Assembly: GCF_000377765.1 (NCBI RefSeq)
Contig: NZ_KB898667.1
Location: forward strand, 124,001-188,000
Direction: 5' to 3'
DNA length: 64,000 nucleotides
From: Gracilibacillus lacisalsi DSM 19029
GTDB lineage: Bacteria > Bacillota > Bacilli > Bacillales > Amphibacillaceae
Positions 9,501 through 17,645 of this stretch are shown here, in pieces; the first letter of the stretch is position 1; the number at the start of each line of letters is the position of its first letter. Both the position numbers and the translations under genes were made by a program. A model generated the notes under the pieces. That model ran no database searches, was not told the DNA's origin, and saw only the letters and a list, made by a program, of their open reading frames with translations.

Positions 9501-10120
9501 GAAATGAAGGAGTCATTGTTGAAAGAGCCGATACATTTACAGCCTATTTCCTTGTCTTGATCTGTTTCCTAGTTGCCTTGTTTACAGGCTATGGAATTTC
9601 AACTATTAGTCAAAAACGAATGGCAGATAATCAATTTGAAGAGGAAAAATCTATCGTAAGCCAAAATGGTTTAATCACTGGTATCATCGCTTCTGTCGGA
9701 GTGTTAGAAGGGCTAGTATTAGGTTTAGTGTCCGCTTATTTACTTCAAATTAGTGGCGGAAAGTTAATTCTTTGGACCGGGTTACTGATTTTAATTATGT
9801 TTACCATGGTTCTCACAGCAACTTATTTACTACGACAACTGAAAATGATCGGTATGTTCCTTTTACTTGGCGTGTTGAGTATGTACCTATTCTTAACAAA
9901 TGCTTTAACGAACAGTTTATCTGGAGTAGGAGATTGGCGTGACTTGTCTCCATTACAATATGTCGAACGATTATTAAACAGAGTGGTGCAAGGATCGTCT
10001 GATTACGGGTTTATCGTATTTGGTCTAATTGTGATCGCGTTACTTGCGGTATTAGCCAATCTGTTAGTTGTTACGAGAAAATCTAGTCAGGTAACAGAGG
10101 ATGATGAGAATGTTGCTTAA
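6533..10120 (+). CDS. esaA: type VII secretion membrane protein EsaA (YueB)
   Basis: 1195 residues: one N-terminal membrane helix (about 7-28), a very long extracellular part (about 30-1000) and a C-terminal block of roughly six membrane helices starting near residue 1002. EsaA proteins form an extended dimeric surface structure; the Bacillus subtilis counterpart YueB is the SPP1 phage receptor. Residues about 540-700 are an almost pure Asp/Glu/Asn/Gly/Ser linker. A cysteine pair in DLACNDVDPDSEDCAS could form a surface disulfide. It overlaps essA by 20 bases. Confidence 0.95.
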   Translation: MKKKILQLSIFLVLILTLIIGLSYVSLDRDTTSQDVDIQEDRMSIALVNEDDGATFDGVELGFGDAFVQSINQNNHEWFVVSRGVAESGLERNTYDMMIVIPKDFTEKALSIDSESPEQVVLNYKINASDSEAVRAQAEETASNILNDFNRRIIDVYFASVIGNLQEAQDNVANFVEEYEELTYTYNNAVHNPLSSYTNQFTMIKDNTEVSKDSFGGFENTLNSYEENLVEQLGSFEDYQSNIQDVEETQQSNSAIHNDFAEQLNGFQNGLDNGDVNSQLKNLQDTNDYINAQFQLNNENQEDPLENLAFHTRGLQNRLNTALQTIEEEQENFDIVAINSNVKERLATFIDEAFDGNDQVTALLASQQDRLLDRVEDQIAQLPSLDEEALEESDLSPEMIKEIQNVMKVTKKYNDEFNEVYPVNRDLILPEHIQALKEDLNINGVELKDTVILPESEKPLREFKVTDIPEGFAISRLSIQLPDGEDHTIYNYQENEEIELPTFQNGKFTVTLTLRLKDDYLDQPLDVYDMKRWKWELYQIDEEDAEQLEQDDEAEEEEPTTEEPTQIVASYTVAQSVDDTGETDEDTETDSSTDQDDGTGNDDQNNNNQEDSSDSNDGENEHDQSDENTGEDSDESNQDGENPGENDGSEEGSEEDPIEDDGSTGEEEETPGEDGENNDEEENPNENEEEQKEIEIVEIDHHYIRHTVKTPVIDDATEDLIRAVEDTIAPYQRLLSSYEAYFGLDLACNDVDPDSEDCASVDQDESLTEMASDQSLFALFNKDVGELLTDYIADQVIADVTEEIREPLANYEKQMEDYRRYINTTIAQADELASTVVNTREAARILNENLQATLEDITEWREQSLSLIDSQSEIQNTNEQEQQMVMSLSEGFQPVFSQSQTLADQASNNLNEAETVYQTFERIDEQADTIQQSGSDLIQEAEVLATNMTNKLMSDQEFVDNFTNVMANSRIGDRQNEDLYDFLANPVETRNEGVIVERADTFTAYFLVLICFLVALFTGYGISTISQKRMADNQFEEEKSIVSQNGLITGIIASVGVLEGLVLGLVSAYLLQISGGKLILWTGLLILIMFTMVLTATYLLRQLKMIGMFLLLGVLSMYLFLTNALTNSLSGVGDWRDLSPLQYVERLLNRVVQGSSDYGFIVFGLIVIALLAVLANLLVVTRKSSQVTEDDENVA

Positions 10121-10595
10121 ATCGATAAGCAAAATGATCTTAATTTGTTGTTTGTTTCTTCTGCTGATGCCTTTGTCTGCGTCAGCAGAAGATAACGATG
10201 AGAGTAAAGGAAAAATCAACTGGAAAATTGATCGGATCATGGAGAATGACTCTAAAGAGGAACGCAGTAAAAGGGAGACAGAATTAGAGAAGAGGTTCCC
10301 AGAATTATTTAAAGACGAGACTACAGAGGTCATATCAACCATTAAAGAAGAAAAGCAGGATTCAATAGACAAATTAGAACAAGATTTATTTGCTACCGAA
10401 TTAGAGGCGAATACCATGATTGATGATACGAAGCAAGCATTGTTTACTCAGGATTATGTTGCACCTGAAGCAGCAAGTTCAACGGAAGAAGAAGTGGACA
10501 ATGAAAGTTCTTCATTACTAATGACTGGATTTATAGGTCTTGCTTGTCTCATTGGCGGAGGCATGTATCTAATGTTTCAGAGATTAGCTGACTAG
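10101..10595 (+). CDS. essA: type VII secretion protein EssA
   Basis: 164 residues, with a signal-like hydrophobic N-terminus (about 8-30, ending ASA), an acidic/lysine-rich helical middle and a C-terminal membrane helix (LLMTGFIGLACLIGGGMYLMF). This matches EssA, an essential membrane subunit of the secretion channel. The start codon lies inside the end of esaA, indicating translational coupling; neighbouring ATGs at 10104 and 10110 are also possible. Position and size both agree with the Staphylococcus-type gene order. Confidence 0.9.
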   Translation: MMRMLLKSISKMILICCLFLLLMPLSASAEDNDESKGKINWKIDRIMENDSKEERSKRETELEKRFPELFKDETTEVISTIKEEKQDSIDKLEQDLFATELEANTMIDDTKQALFTQDYVAPEAASSTEEEVDNESSSLLMTGFIGLACLIGGGMYLMFQRLAD

Positions 10596-10607
10596 GAGTG
10601 GTACAGG

Positions 10608-10877
10608 ATGAAGAATAGTCATATTGATGTAACGATTGATTTTAGCGAATGTGGTGTTGGGGGGAGTTATGATTTACGCATTCCCGTTCAAATTACAGTG
10701 AAACAACTGTTAATGGATCTCATTGACACGTTAAAAATCGACCAGTTAAAGGAATCAAAGTCTGCCTTTAAAGTGAAAACAAAAGGTCTCGTTCTAGTTG
10801 ACGACGATATGTTAATCGACTATCCCGTGACTAGTGGTGATATTATAACTGTACTATGTGAAGGTGCTACTAGATAG
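10608..10877 (+). CDS. esaB: ubiquitin-like type VII protein EsaB (YukD)
   Basis: 89 residues with the beta-grasp pattern of YukD. An N-terminal beta-hairpin (HIDVTIDF...YDLRIPVQITVKQLL) leads into a helix (LLMDLIDTLKI) and closes with TSGDIITVLCEG. EsaB is a small cytosolic component of the Firmicute machinery that docks on EssC-family ATPases in Bacillus. It lies 12 bases downstream of essA and is followed by essB. No C-terminal di-glycine is present, as usual for the family. Confidence 0.93.
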   Translation: MKNSHIDVTIDFSECGVGGSYDLRIPVQITVKQLLMDLIDTLKIDQLKESKSAFKVKTKGLVLVDDDMLIDYPVTSGDIITVLCEGATR

Positions 10878-10896
10878 AAGAAGGAGCAAGTTAAAA

Positions 10897-12183
10897 ATGA
10901 GAGAAAAAACGATTGAGTTTAATAACCTGTCCCTCCCATTCACTATTAGTGATGACAGATGGGAGCTGCGCTTAGCTAAATCACAAACACGAGTGAAAGA
11001 TCCCCAGCAAATTCGAATGTTAACAGGGGCACCAGAGGAATCATTTGTCCCTTTAGAAGTGAAAGAAGAAGGAGATGCTTTCACTTTTTCCTTTTTTATT
11101 GATCCAAAAAAGAAGCAGTGGAAAGATTTGCAGCGGCTTCATCGGCATGAAAAATTACGTCTGCTTTGTAACCTTGCCAGATTGAACAAGTACCTGTCGT
11201 CTCGTTTAACCTTTTTTATACATCCTGATAATCTGCTGTTTGACGATAACCTTGAACCTCATATGATTTATCGCGGTGTACGAAATATTATTCCTCCTTT
11301 TGAAATGGAGGAACAAGACTTTCTGAAACAATTAAAGTGTTTTAGCATTGCGCTACTCTCCAATAAATATACATTTGATCAGTTATACAACGGAGGATTA
11401 GAAAAAGCAAAAGACACGGAATTTGAAAAAAAGGTTCATCAACAAGAGGATCTTGAGCAATTTATTGATTATTTACAGACAACTTTTAGCGCGGAGCAAC
11501 AAAAAACAGAAAAAACAATGAAGTTGGTTCCTACTAGACGTTTCTTGTTATTTAAACGACTTGCCATTTCTTTTATTATCATTGCCGTTTTATTAGCAGT
11601 GCCACTGATATACATTAGTTTAATAAGTCTTCCATATCAACATAAATTATTGGATGCGCATGAAGAATATTTAGCATCTAATTACAGTGACGTAATAACG
11701 ACGTTAAATGGCGAAGATGCCGAGGATCTGCCTAGGGCAACCAAATATATTCTTGCTTATTCATACGTTTCTTCTGAACAATTATCAGAAAACGATAAAA
11801 ACGTGATTATGAAAAATATCAGTTTAAATAGTGATCAAGATTATTTACTATATTGGATTTACAATGGTCGTGGCGATTTTGAATTAGCGATGGATAAAGC
11901 AAAATATTTAGATGATCCGCAATTGATCATGTATGGATTGATCCAACAGTATGAACAAGCGAAAAATGATCCCAATTTAAGCGGAGCAGAACGTGATGAA
12001 ACGGTTAGTAACTTAGAAGATGAGTTACAACAATATTGTGAAGAATATAATTTATGTGAAGATGAAGAAAACCGATTTGATAATGGAACAGGGTCTGAGG
12101 AAGATTTGGAAACAGAAGAAAGTGAACAACCAATAAGAGAAGAAAATCCCCCTTTAGAAAACACGGAAGAAGAAGAGTCTTAG
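10897..12183 (+). CDS. essB: type VII secretion protein EssB (YukC)
   Basis: 428 residues. The N-terminal half (1-215) is the pseudokinase-like cytosolic domain. It is followed by a single membrane helix around residues 222-245 (SFIIIAVLLAVPLIYISL) and an extracellular helical C-terminal domain ending in a Glu-rich tail. The ATG at 10897 has AGAAGGAG at good spacing. EssB bridges EsaA and EssC in the membrane complex. The stop is followed immediately by a block of hairpin repeats that separates essB from essC. Confidence 0.94.
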   Translation: MREKTIEFNNLSLPFTISDDRWELRLAKSQTRVKDPQQIRMLTGAPEESFVPLEVKEEGDAFTFSFFIDPKKKQWKDLQRLHRHEKLRLLCNLARLNKYLSSRLTFFIHPDNLLFDDNLEPHMIYRGVRNIIPPFEMEEQDFLKQLKCFSIALLSNKYTFDQLYNGGLEKAKDTEFEKKVHQQEDLEQFIDYLQTTFSAEQQKTEKTMKLVPTRRFLLFKRLAISFIIIAVLLAVPLIYISLISLPYQHKLLDAHEEYLASNYSDVITTLNGEDAEDLPRATKYILAYSYVSSEQLSENDKNVIMKNISLNSDQDYLLYWIYNGRGDFELAMDKAKYLDDPQLIMYGLIQQYEQAKNDPNLSGAERDETVSNLEDELQQYCEEYNLCEDEENRFDNGTGSEEDLETEESEQPIREENPPLENTEEEES

Positions 12184-12411
12184 ATAATAATACGTAGTCT
12201 AACGGACAGATTTAAGACAATAAGCAAAAAATTGTCCATAACAGCTAATTTTATGGACAAAAAAAGAACAAAATGAGAAAAAGTGTCCATAAGAACCAAT
12301 CTAATGGACAAAACGTGGAATTTGAGTAAAAAATTGTCTGTAAGAATCGATCTTACGGACAGAAAATGAATCAAAAGAGTAAAGCTGTCTATAAGAGCTA
12401 CTCGGTTAAGC
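12182..12411. repeat. 51-bp-period tandem hairpin repeat between essB and essC
   Basis: The motif TGTCCATAA...TTATGGACA recurs at 12233, 12284, 12335 and 12386, exactly 51 bases apart, with a degenerate earlier unit from 12182. Units two to four can each form a hairpin (for example TGTCCATAA with TTATGGACA); the last is decayed. Sequence between units is A-rich. I see no open reading frame of merit here; a minus-strand open frame reflects the 17-codon period. Confidence 0.85.
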
Positions 12412-12448
12412 AATATTCATGTGGTTTAGTGAAGAGAGGAAGGAACAG

Positions 12449-15400
12449 ATGGTACAGAAAACACTTGTGGTAAATTACGGTGAGCAACTTCATAAAACTG
12501 GATTATCTGAAGGGTCACCAAAAGATATAACAGTGGGGAATGATTGGGCGGATACGATGACTTTCTTGACGCTCGATCAATCAATCTCAGTGAAGTGGGA
12601 TGGTGAATCTTGCTTTGTAGATGATCAGCGATTGGAGCAACAACGACAGCTATCCCTTTCAAATGGTGACAACATTCATTTTTATTTAACGGATAGAGTG
12701 AATCGACACTTGTTTGATATTGCAGCAAAACAGCACATTTCGATAAGTAAAAATGAATATGATGATCTGGTAATCGAAAATGTCGAGGCTGATCTGCTTC
12801 TTTTTCGTGAGCAAGAAGGCTTTCGATTAGAAGTACATGGCGGAGTAGTATTTCATAACTTTTCATTTACCAATGGAAACAACTACGTCGAGCCGGGTGA
12901 TCAGCTTTTCTTTGATGGAGTAACCGTGATTGTTCGCCAGGAAGATATCGAAGTGATACCGTCAGGAAGACGTGTTACATCTAAGCTTGTCCCACTTACG
13001 GATAAGGAGGAGCAGTTTAGCCCTGACTATCCTGATTATCATCGTTCTCCTCGGATTATTTATCGGGAACCAGAAGAGAAGAAGACCATCGCAAAGCCTT
13101 CAGGTAAACCGAACAAACCGAGTGAACAGCTAGCTCGAACGATTGTACCACCGCTTGTGATGATCATAGCGTTGATCATTGTGTCACTTATTCAACCAAG
13201 AGGAGTCTTTATTGTTGTGATGCTAGCAATGACGGTGACAACTATCATTTTCTCCATCACGTCATATGTTAAAAGTGTCAAACAGTATAAAGCAGATATG
13301 AAGCACAGAAATAAGACTTATCGTGAATATCTGGAACGGAAAACAAAGGAACTCTATCATGCAACGGAGGAACAACGCCATGCTCTAACCTATCATTATC
13401 CAGATGTAGAGGAGATTCGTAAATTAGTTTTGGGTGTGAATGCCCGAATATATGAGAAAACGATGTATCATCATGATTTTCTTCACTTTCGTGCCGGGTT
13501 AGGTGATGTCGATACAAGCTTTGAAATTGAATTTCGCGAAGAAGAGTTTACCCAGGATAAAGATGAGCTAGTAGATGCAGCAAGAGACTTACGCTCACAA
13601 TTTCAAGGACTATCTCAAGTACCGGTCGTCACATCGCTGACAAAAGGGCCTGTCGGTTATATCGGTCAGCGTGAGCTTGTGTTGGAGCAATTGCAGTTGT
13701 TAGTCATTCAGCTTTCCATGTTTCATAGTTATCATGATATACAGTTTATTAATATTTTTCCAGAAGATGAAAAGCCTCAATGGGACTGGATGCGCTGGCT
13801 GCCACATGCAAGCTTGCAGGATCTGAATGTTCGAGGATTTATCTATCATGAACGTTCTAGAGACCAAGTACTGCATTCCATGTATCAAGTCTTAAAAGAG
13901 CGTAAGCAAGTGTTAGAAGAAAAGGCGAATTCTCAGGAAAAAACCATTTTCACACCACATTACGTTATTTTGATTACCGATGAAAAGCTAATTTTGGATC
14001 ATATCATCATGGAGTTTTTTAATGAAGATCCGAGTGAATTAGGGGTATCTCTTGTATTTGTGCAAGATGTTATGCAGTCTCTTCCGGAACATGTCAAAAC
14101 CGTTATCGACATTCGCGACATGAAGACGGGCAACATTTTGTTAGAAGAAGAAGAATTGGTTAATAAAATTTTTGTGCCAGATCATTTTCCAGAAGGATTT
14201 AACAAAGAAGAGGTTTCGCGAGGTTTGGCACCATTGAATCATTTACAAAGTTTAAAAAATTCAATACCAGAAAGTGTTACCTTCCTTGAAATGTATGGCG
14301 TAGAAAAAGTCGAAGAGTTAAACATTAGCGGGCGTTGGGTAATGAACGAAACCTATAAAACAATGGCCGTTCCATTAGGATTGAGAGGGATTAATGATCT
14401 TGTCCAGCTTAACCTGCACGAGAAAGCACATGGCCCACATGGTTTAGTGGCAGGTACAACTGGATCTGGTAAGTCCGAAATTATTCAATCCTATATTCTG
14501 TCGCTTGCAGTTAATTTTCATCCTTATGAAGTTGCCTTCCTCTTGATTGACTATAAAGGTGGAGGTATGGCTAATTTATTTAAGAAAATGCCACATTTAC
14601 TTGGAACTATTACCAATCTTGATCGAACACAAGCTATGAGGGCGTTAGCTTCTATCAAAGCAGAATTACAAAAACGTCAGCGTTTATTTGGCGAACATGA
14701 TGTGAACCATATTAATCAATATCAGAAATTATATAAGCAAGGAAAAGCAAGCGAGCCGATGCCGCATTTATTCTTAATTTCGGATGAGTTTGCCGAATTA
14801 AAATCGGAACAACCAGATTTTATGAAAGAATTAGTCTCTACAGCCAGAATTGGCCGTTCACTAGGGATCCATTTGATTTTGGCGACTCAAAAGCCTAGTG
14901 GTGTAGTCGACGATCAAATCTGGTCTAACTCCAAATTTAAACTGGCATTAAAAGTACAGAATGCTAGTGATTCCAATGAAGTATTAAAAACACCTGATGC
15001 AGCAGAAATTACCTTGCCAGGTCGTGCTTATTTGCAGGTTGGGAACAATGAAATCTATGAGTTATTCCAGAGTGCCTGGAGTGGAGCAGATTATGTAGCC
15101 GATAAAGAGGATCATGAATATGTAGACACAACCATTTATGCGATTAATGATTTAGGTCAATACGACATCCTAACGGAAGATTTGAGTGGTTTGGATAAGA
15201 AGGAAGAAGTGGAGAGTGTACCAACTGAATTGGATGCGGTCATTGACTATATCCATGACTACACTGAAGCACAGCAGATTGAACCATTGCCAAGGCCTTG
15301 GTTGCCGCCATTACCTGAACGAATCTATGCGAATGACTTACATGATGTGGACTTTAAGGAAGCATGGAATGAACCTAAGAAACAGTTGGAAGCAACAATT

Positions 15401-16894
15401 GCTATGTTAGATCAGCCAGAATTACAACAACAAAAACCGTTATCGGTCAACCTTACCAAGGATGGGCACATTGCCGTCTTTTCCAGTCCGGGATACGGAA
15501 AGTCTACCTTTTTGCAAAGCTTGTTGATGGATCTTGTTCAGCAGCATAATCCAGAACATTTGCATGTATACTTATTAGATTTTGGTACCAATGGTTTATT
15601 ACCACTGAAAGACTTACCACATGTCGCAGATACAATATTGCTGGATGAAACCGAAAAAGTAGAAAAATGGATTCGCCTGCTTACTAGTACTATTTCTGAA
15701 CGTAAGAGAAAATTAAGTAGTTATGGTGTTGCAGATATGGAAATGTATGAGAAGGCAAGTGGCGAAACGATCCCGAATTTATTCCTGATGATCGATAACT
15801 TCGACTCTGTCAAAGATGCTGATTTTGGAGATGAGTTTAACAAGCTGATTACTCAGATAGCTCGTGAAGGGGCAAGTATTGGTATCCACTTAGCGATTAG
15901 TGCTGGACGTCAAAGTGCCATGCGTATGCCAATATTATCGAATATTAAGCGACAAGTGTCACTATATTTAATTGATCCAATCGAAGTTCGTACCATTGTC
16001 GGCAAAACAGATCTAGAAATTGAAGAGATACCTGGACGGGGGATACTAAAGCTGGATGAACCTGCGTTATTCCAAACGGTATTGCCTGCTGAAGGAGAAG
16101 AGGCTCTGGATATTATAGAGGGCATCAAACAAATCGCAGAAGATATGGAAACATTCTGGGATGGAGAGCTCCCAGAGGAAATTCCAATGATGCCTGAGGG
16201 TGCAATTGAATTTGAAGCATTTAAGCAGAAAAAGAAAACGAAGAAACTGGTGGAACAAAGCCAGTTACCACTTGGATTGGACTTTGAAGACGTGGCACCA
16301 CTAGGATTTGATCCGGAAAAAGACGGTTTCCTAACCGTTGTCAGTGATCGAAAAGATGGTCTGGATAAAATGACAAATGCGATCACGAAGAGTATGACAT
16401 TGCTGAGGGAACCATATCAAACAATGCTTATTGACACCATTGACCAAGGTTTATCAGAAATTGGAGCAACGATGAATGCCTATATTTCTGATGACGATGG
16501 CATCACAGCTGTAAAACGAAATATTCTAACAGAAATTAATACTCGCACCAAAGGTGATCATAATGGTGTGAAATGGATGATTATGATTAGGGATTTAAAA
16601 GACTTTGCTGAAAGAAGTCTTCTGTTAGAAGAGGATCTATCGGTTTTATTTGAACAAGGTCCAAAGGTAGATGTACATTTTATTGTTTGTGGAGATTCCA
16701 GTTATATTAGCACAAGCTTCGAAAAGCCAGCGAAAGTGGTTCGAAAATTATCGAATGTAGGTTTAGTTAGCATGCGTCTAGGTGATCAAGATATCTTCAG
16801 TCAGCCATTTATTCGCAAGGAAACCTATCCTGCGGCGTATGAAGCCTATTACGCAAGAGATCATCAACATATTAAAATAAAAGTTCCGCGATAA
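12449..16894 (+). CDS. essC: FtsK/SpoIIIE-type type VII ATPase EssC
   Basis: 1481 residues from the ATG at 12449 (GAGAGGAAGG upstream; an ATG at 12419 is less well placed). The order is tandem FHA-like domains (about 1-180), two membrane helices (about 235-275) and three ATPase domains. Domain 1 has Walker A GTTGSGKS at 669-676 with LLIDYKGGG; domain 2 has SPGYGKST with the lysine at 1018 and LYLLDFGTNG; domain 3 (from about 1290) lacks a proper Walker A, as is common. EssC is the motor that recruits LXG and WXG100 substrates. The effector genes start 13 bases downstream. Confidence 0.97.
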   Translation: MVQKTLVVNYGEQLHKTGLSEGSPKDITVGNDWADTMTFLTLDQSISVKWDGESCFVDDQRLEQQRQLSLSNGDNIHFYLTDRVNRHLFDIAAKQHISISKNEYDDLVIENVEADLLLFREQEGFRLEVHGGVVFHNFSFTNGNNYVEPGDQLFFDGVTVIVRQEDIEVIPSGRRVTSKLVPLTDKEEQFSPDYPDYHRSPRIIYREPEEKKTIAKPSGKPNKPSEQLARTIVPPLVMIIALIIVSLIQPRGVFIVVMLAMTVTTIIFSITSYVKSVKQYKADMKHRNKTYREYLERKTKELYHATEEQRHALTYHYPDVEEIRKLVLGVNARIYEKTMYHHDFLHFRAGLGDVDTSFEIEFREEEFTQDKDELVDAARDLRSQFQGLSQVPVVTSLTKGPVGYIGQRELVLEQLQLLVIQLSMFHSYHDIQFINIFPEDEKPQWDWMRWLPHASLQDLNVRGFIYHERSRDQVLHSMYQVLKERKQVLEEKANSQEKTIFTPHYVILITDEKLILDHIIMEFFNEDPSELGVSLVFVQDVMQSLPEHVKTVIDIRDMKTGNILLEEEELVNKIFVPDHFPEGFNKEEVSRGLAPLNHLQSLKNSIPESVTFLEMYGVEKVEELNISGRWVMNETYKTMAVPLGLRGINDLVQLNLHEKAHGPHGLVAGTTGSGKSEIIQSYILSLAVNFHPYEVAFLLIDYKGGGMANLFKKMPHLLGTITNLDRTQAMRALASIKAELQKRQRLFGEHDVNHINQYQKLYKQGKASEPMPHLFLISDEFAELKSEQPDFMKELVSTARIGRSLGIHLILATQKPSGVVDDQIWSNSKFKLALKVQNASDSNEVLKTPDAAEITLPGRAYLQVGNNEIYELFQSAWSGADYVADKEDHEYVDTTIYAINDLGQYDILTEDLSGLDKKEEVESVPTELDAVIDYIHDYTEAQQIEPLPRPWLPPLPERIYANDLHDVDFKEAWNEPKKQLEATIAMLDQPELQQQKPLSVNLTKDGHIAVFSSPGYGKSTFLQSLLMDLVQQHNPEHLHVYLLDFGTNGLLPLKDLPHVADTILLDETEKVEKWIRLLTSTISERKRKLSSYGVADMEMYEKASGETIPNLFLMIDNFDSVKDADFGDEFNKLITQIAREGASIGIHLAISAGRQSAMRMPILSNIKRQVSLYLIDPIEVRTIVGKTDLEIEEIPGRGILKLDEPALFQTVLPAEGEEALDIIEGIKQIAEDMETFWDGELPEEIPMMPEGAIEFEAFKQKKKTKKLVEQSQLPLGLDFEDVAPLGFDPEKDGFLTVVSDRKDGLDKMTNAITKSMTLLREPYQTMLIDTIDQGLSEIGATMNAYISDDDGITAVKRNILTEINTRTKGDHNGVKWMIMIRDLKDFAERSLLLEEDLSVLFEQGPKVDVHFIVCGDSSYISTSFEKPAKVVRKLSNVGLVSMRLGDQDIFSQPFIRKETYPAAYEAYYARDHQHIKIKVPR

Positions 16895-16907
16895 GGAGGA
16901 GGAATTG

Positions 16908-17327
16908 ATGAGTTCGTTAAGTTACTTACGTTGGAGAAAAAGTTCTGTACAAAGCCAAATACAATCCAATCGATCTTTAATATCTAGTACGGAGGATAAA
17001 ATAGCCCGATTACGTCAAGCATTAAGCGAAATATCATCTAGCTTGTCAGATTTACAATCCGTAAAGAGTTCCATTAATAGTCTTTCGATTGATTTGAACA
17101 GCTGGCGCGGTAACGAAGAAGATAAGTTTGAAGACAAGTATGATAGCTATAAGGATAGCGTCAAAACATACGTATCTAAAGTAGAAGATGCCAAAGAGGC
17201 GATTCATGATGATATCAGGAGATATGAAGCAGAAAAGGCATCCTATCAATCTAGTATCAATAGTTTGCAATACTCACTTAATTCTTTAAATTGGCAAATA
17301 ACTCAAGCGCAAAGGGAGTTGAGCTAA
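16908..17327 (+). CDS. YwqH-like (DUF5082) small helical type VII partner
   Basis: 139 residues, entirely helical and coiled-coil-like, with a W-R-G turn (NSWRGNEEDKF, about residues 65-75) between two long helices, as in WXG100-like proteins. It resembles YwqH/DUF5082 proteins that precede LXG toxin genes. Small helical proteins of this kind bind LXG domains and are needed for export. The ATG at 16908 is preceded by GGAGGAGG. It sits in the order ywqH-ywqI-ywqJ-like, directly behind essC. Confidence 0.82.
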   Translation: MSSLSYLRWRKSSVQSQIQSNRSLISSTEDKIARLRQALSEISSSLSDLQSVKSSINSLSIDLNSWRGNEEDKFEDKYDSYKDSVKTYVSKVEDAKEAIHDDIRRYEAEKASYQSSINSLQYSLNSLNWQITQAQRELS

Positions 17328-17627
17328 ATGTCTAAAGAAGTCTCGATTAATATGAGCGTATTTCGTGCTAATGTAGCGAAATTAAAAACTGCAGTAGCGG
17401 ATATTGAAACAAATACAACAACTAACTCTTTCAGTAAAACGAATATTGAACCGTTCACGAAGGATTTAGAGAATGTAATAGAAGCGATGGAATTGTTGGA
17501 GCAGTATAAGAATATTTTAGAAGCAGATGTATCTACGTTAGAACAAACTGGTGAACAAATGAGGGAAAAAGATGAAGAATTAGCTTCAGTAAATCATCCT
17601 ATTGTTGGTCCACAACCAATACGTTAG
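17328..17627 (+). CDS. YwqI-like (DUF5344) small type VII partner
   Basis: 99 residues that begin immediately after the stop of the preceding partner gene (AAAGGGAG lies inside that gene). It is mostly helical and lacks a clear WXG turn; the sequence pattern KEVSINMSVFRANVAKLKTA...EPFTKDLE fits the YwqI/DUF5344 family found directly upstream of LXG effectors. The likely role is as a second LXG-binding targeting partner. It is followed 18 bases later by the toxin gene. Confidence 0.8.
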   Translation: MSKEVSINMSVFRANVAKLKTAVADIETNTTTNSFSKTNIEPFTKDLENVIEAMELLEQYKNILEADVSTLEQTGEQMREKDEELASVNHPIVGPQPIR

Positions 17628-17645
17628 GAAAGAGAGGGATATTAC

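Noticed and set aside
12180-12413. Minus-strand open frame between essB and essC.
   Set aside because: It is created by the 51-bp (17-codon) repeat period; there is no ribosome site and the composition is not protein-like.
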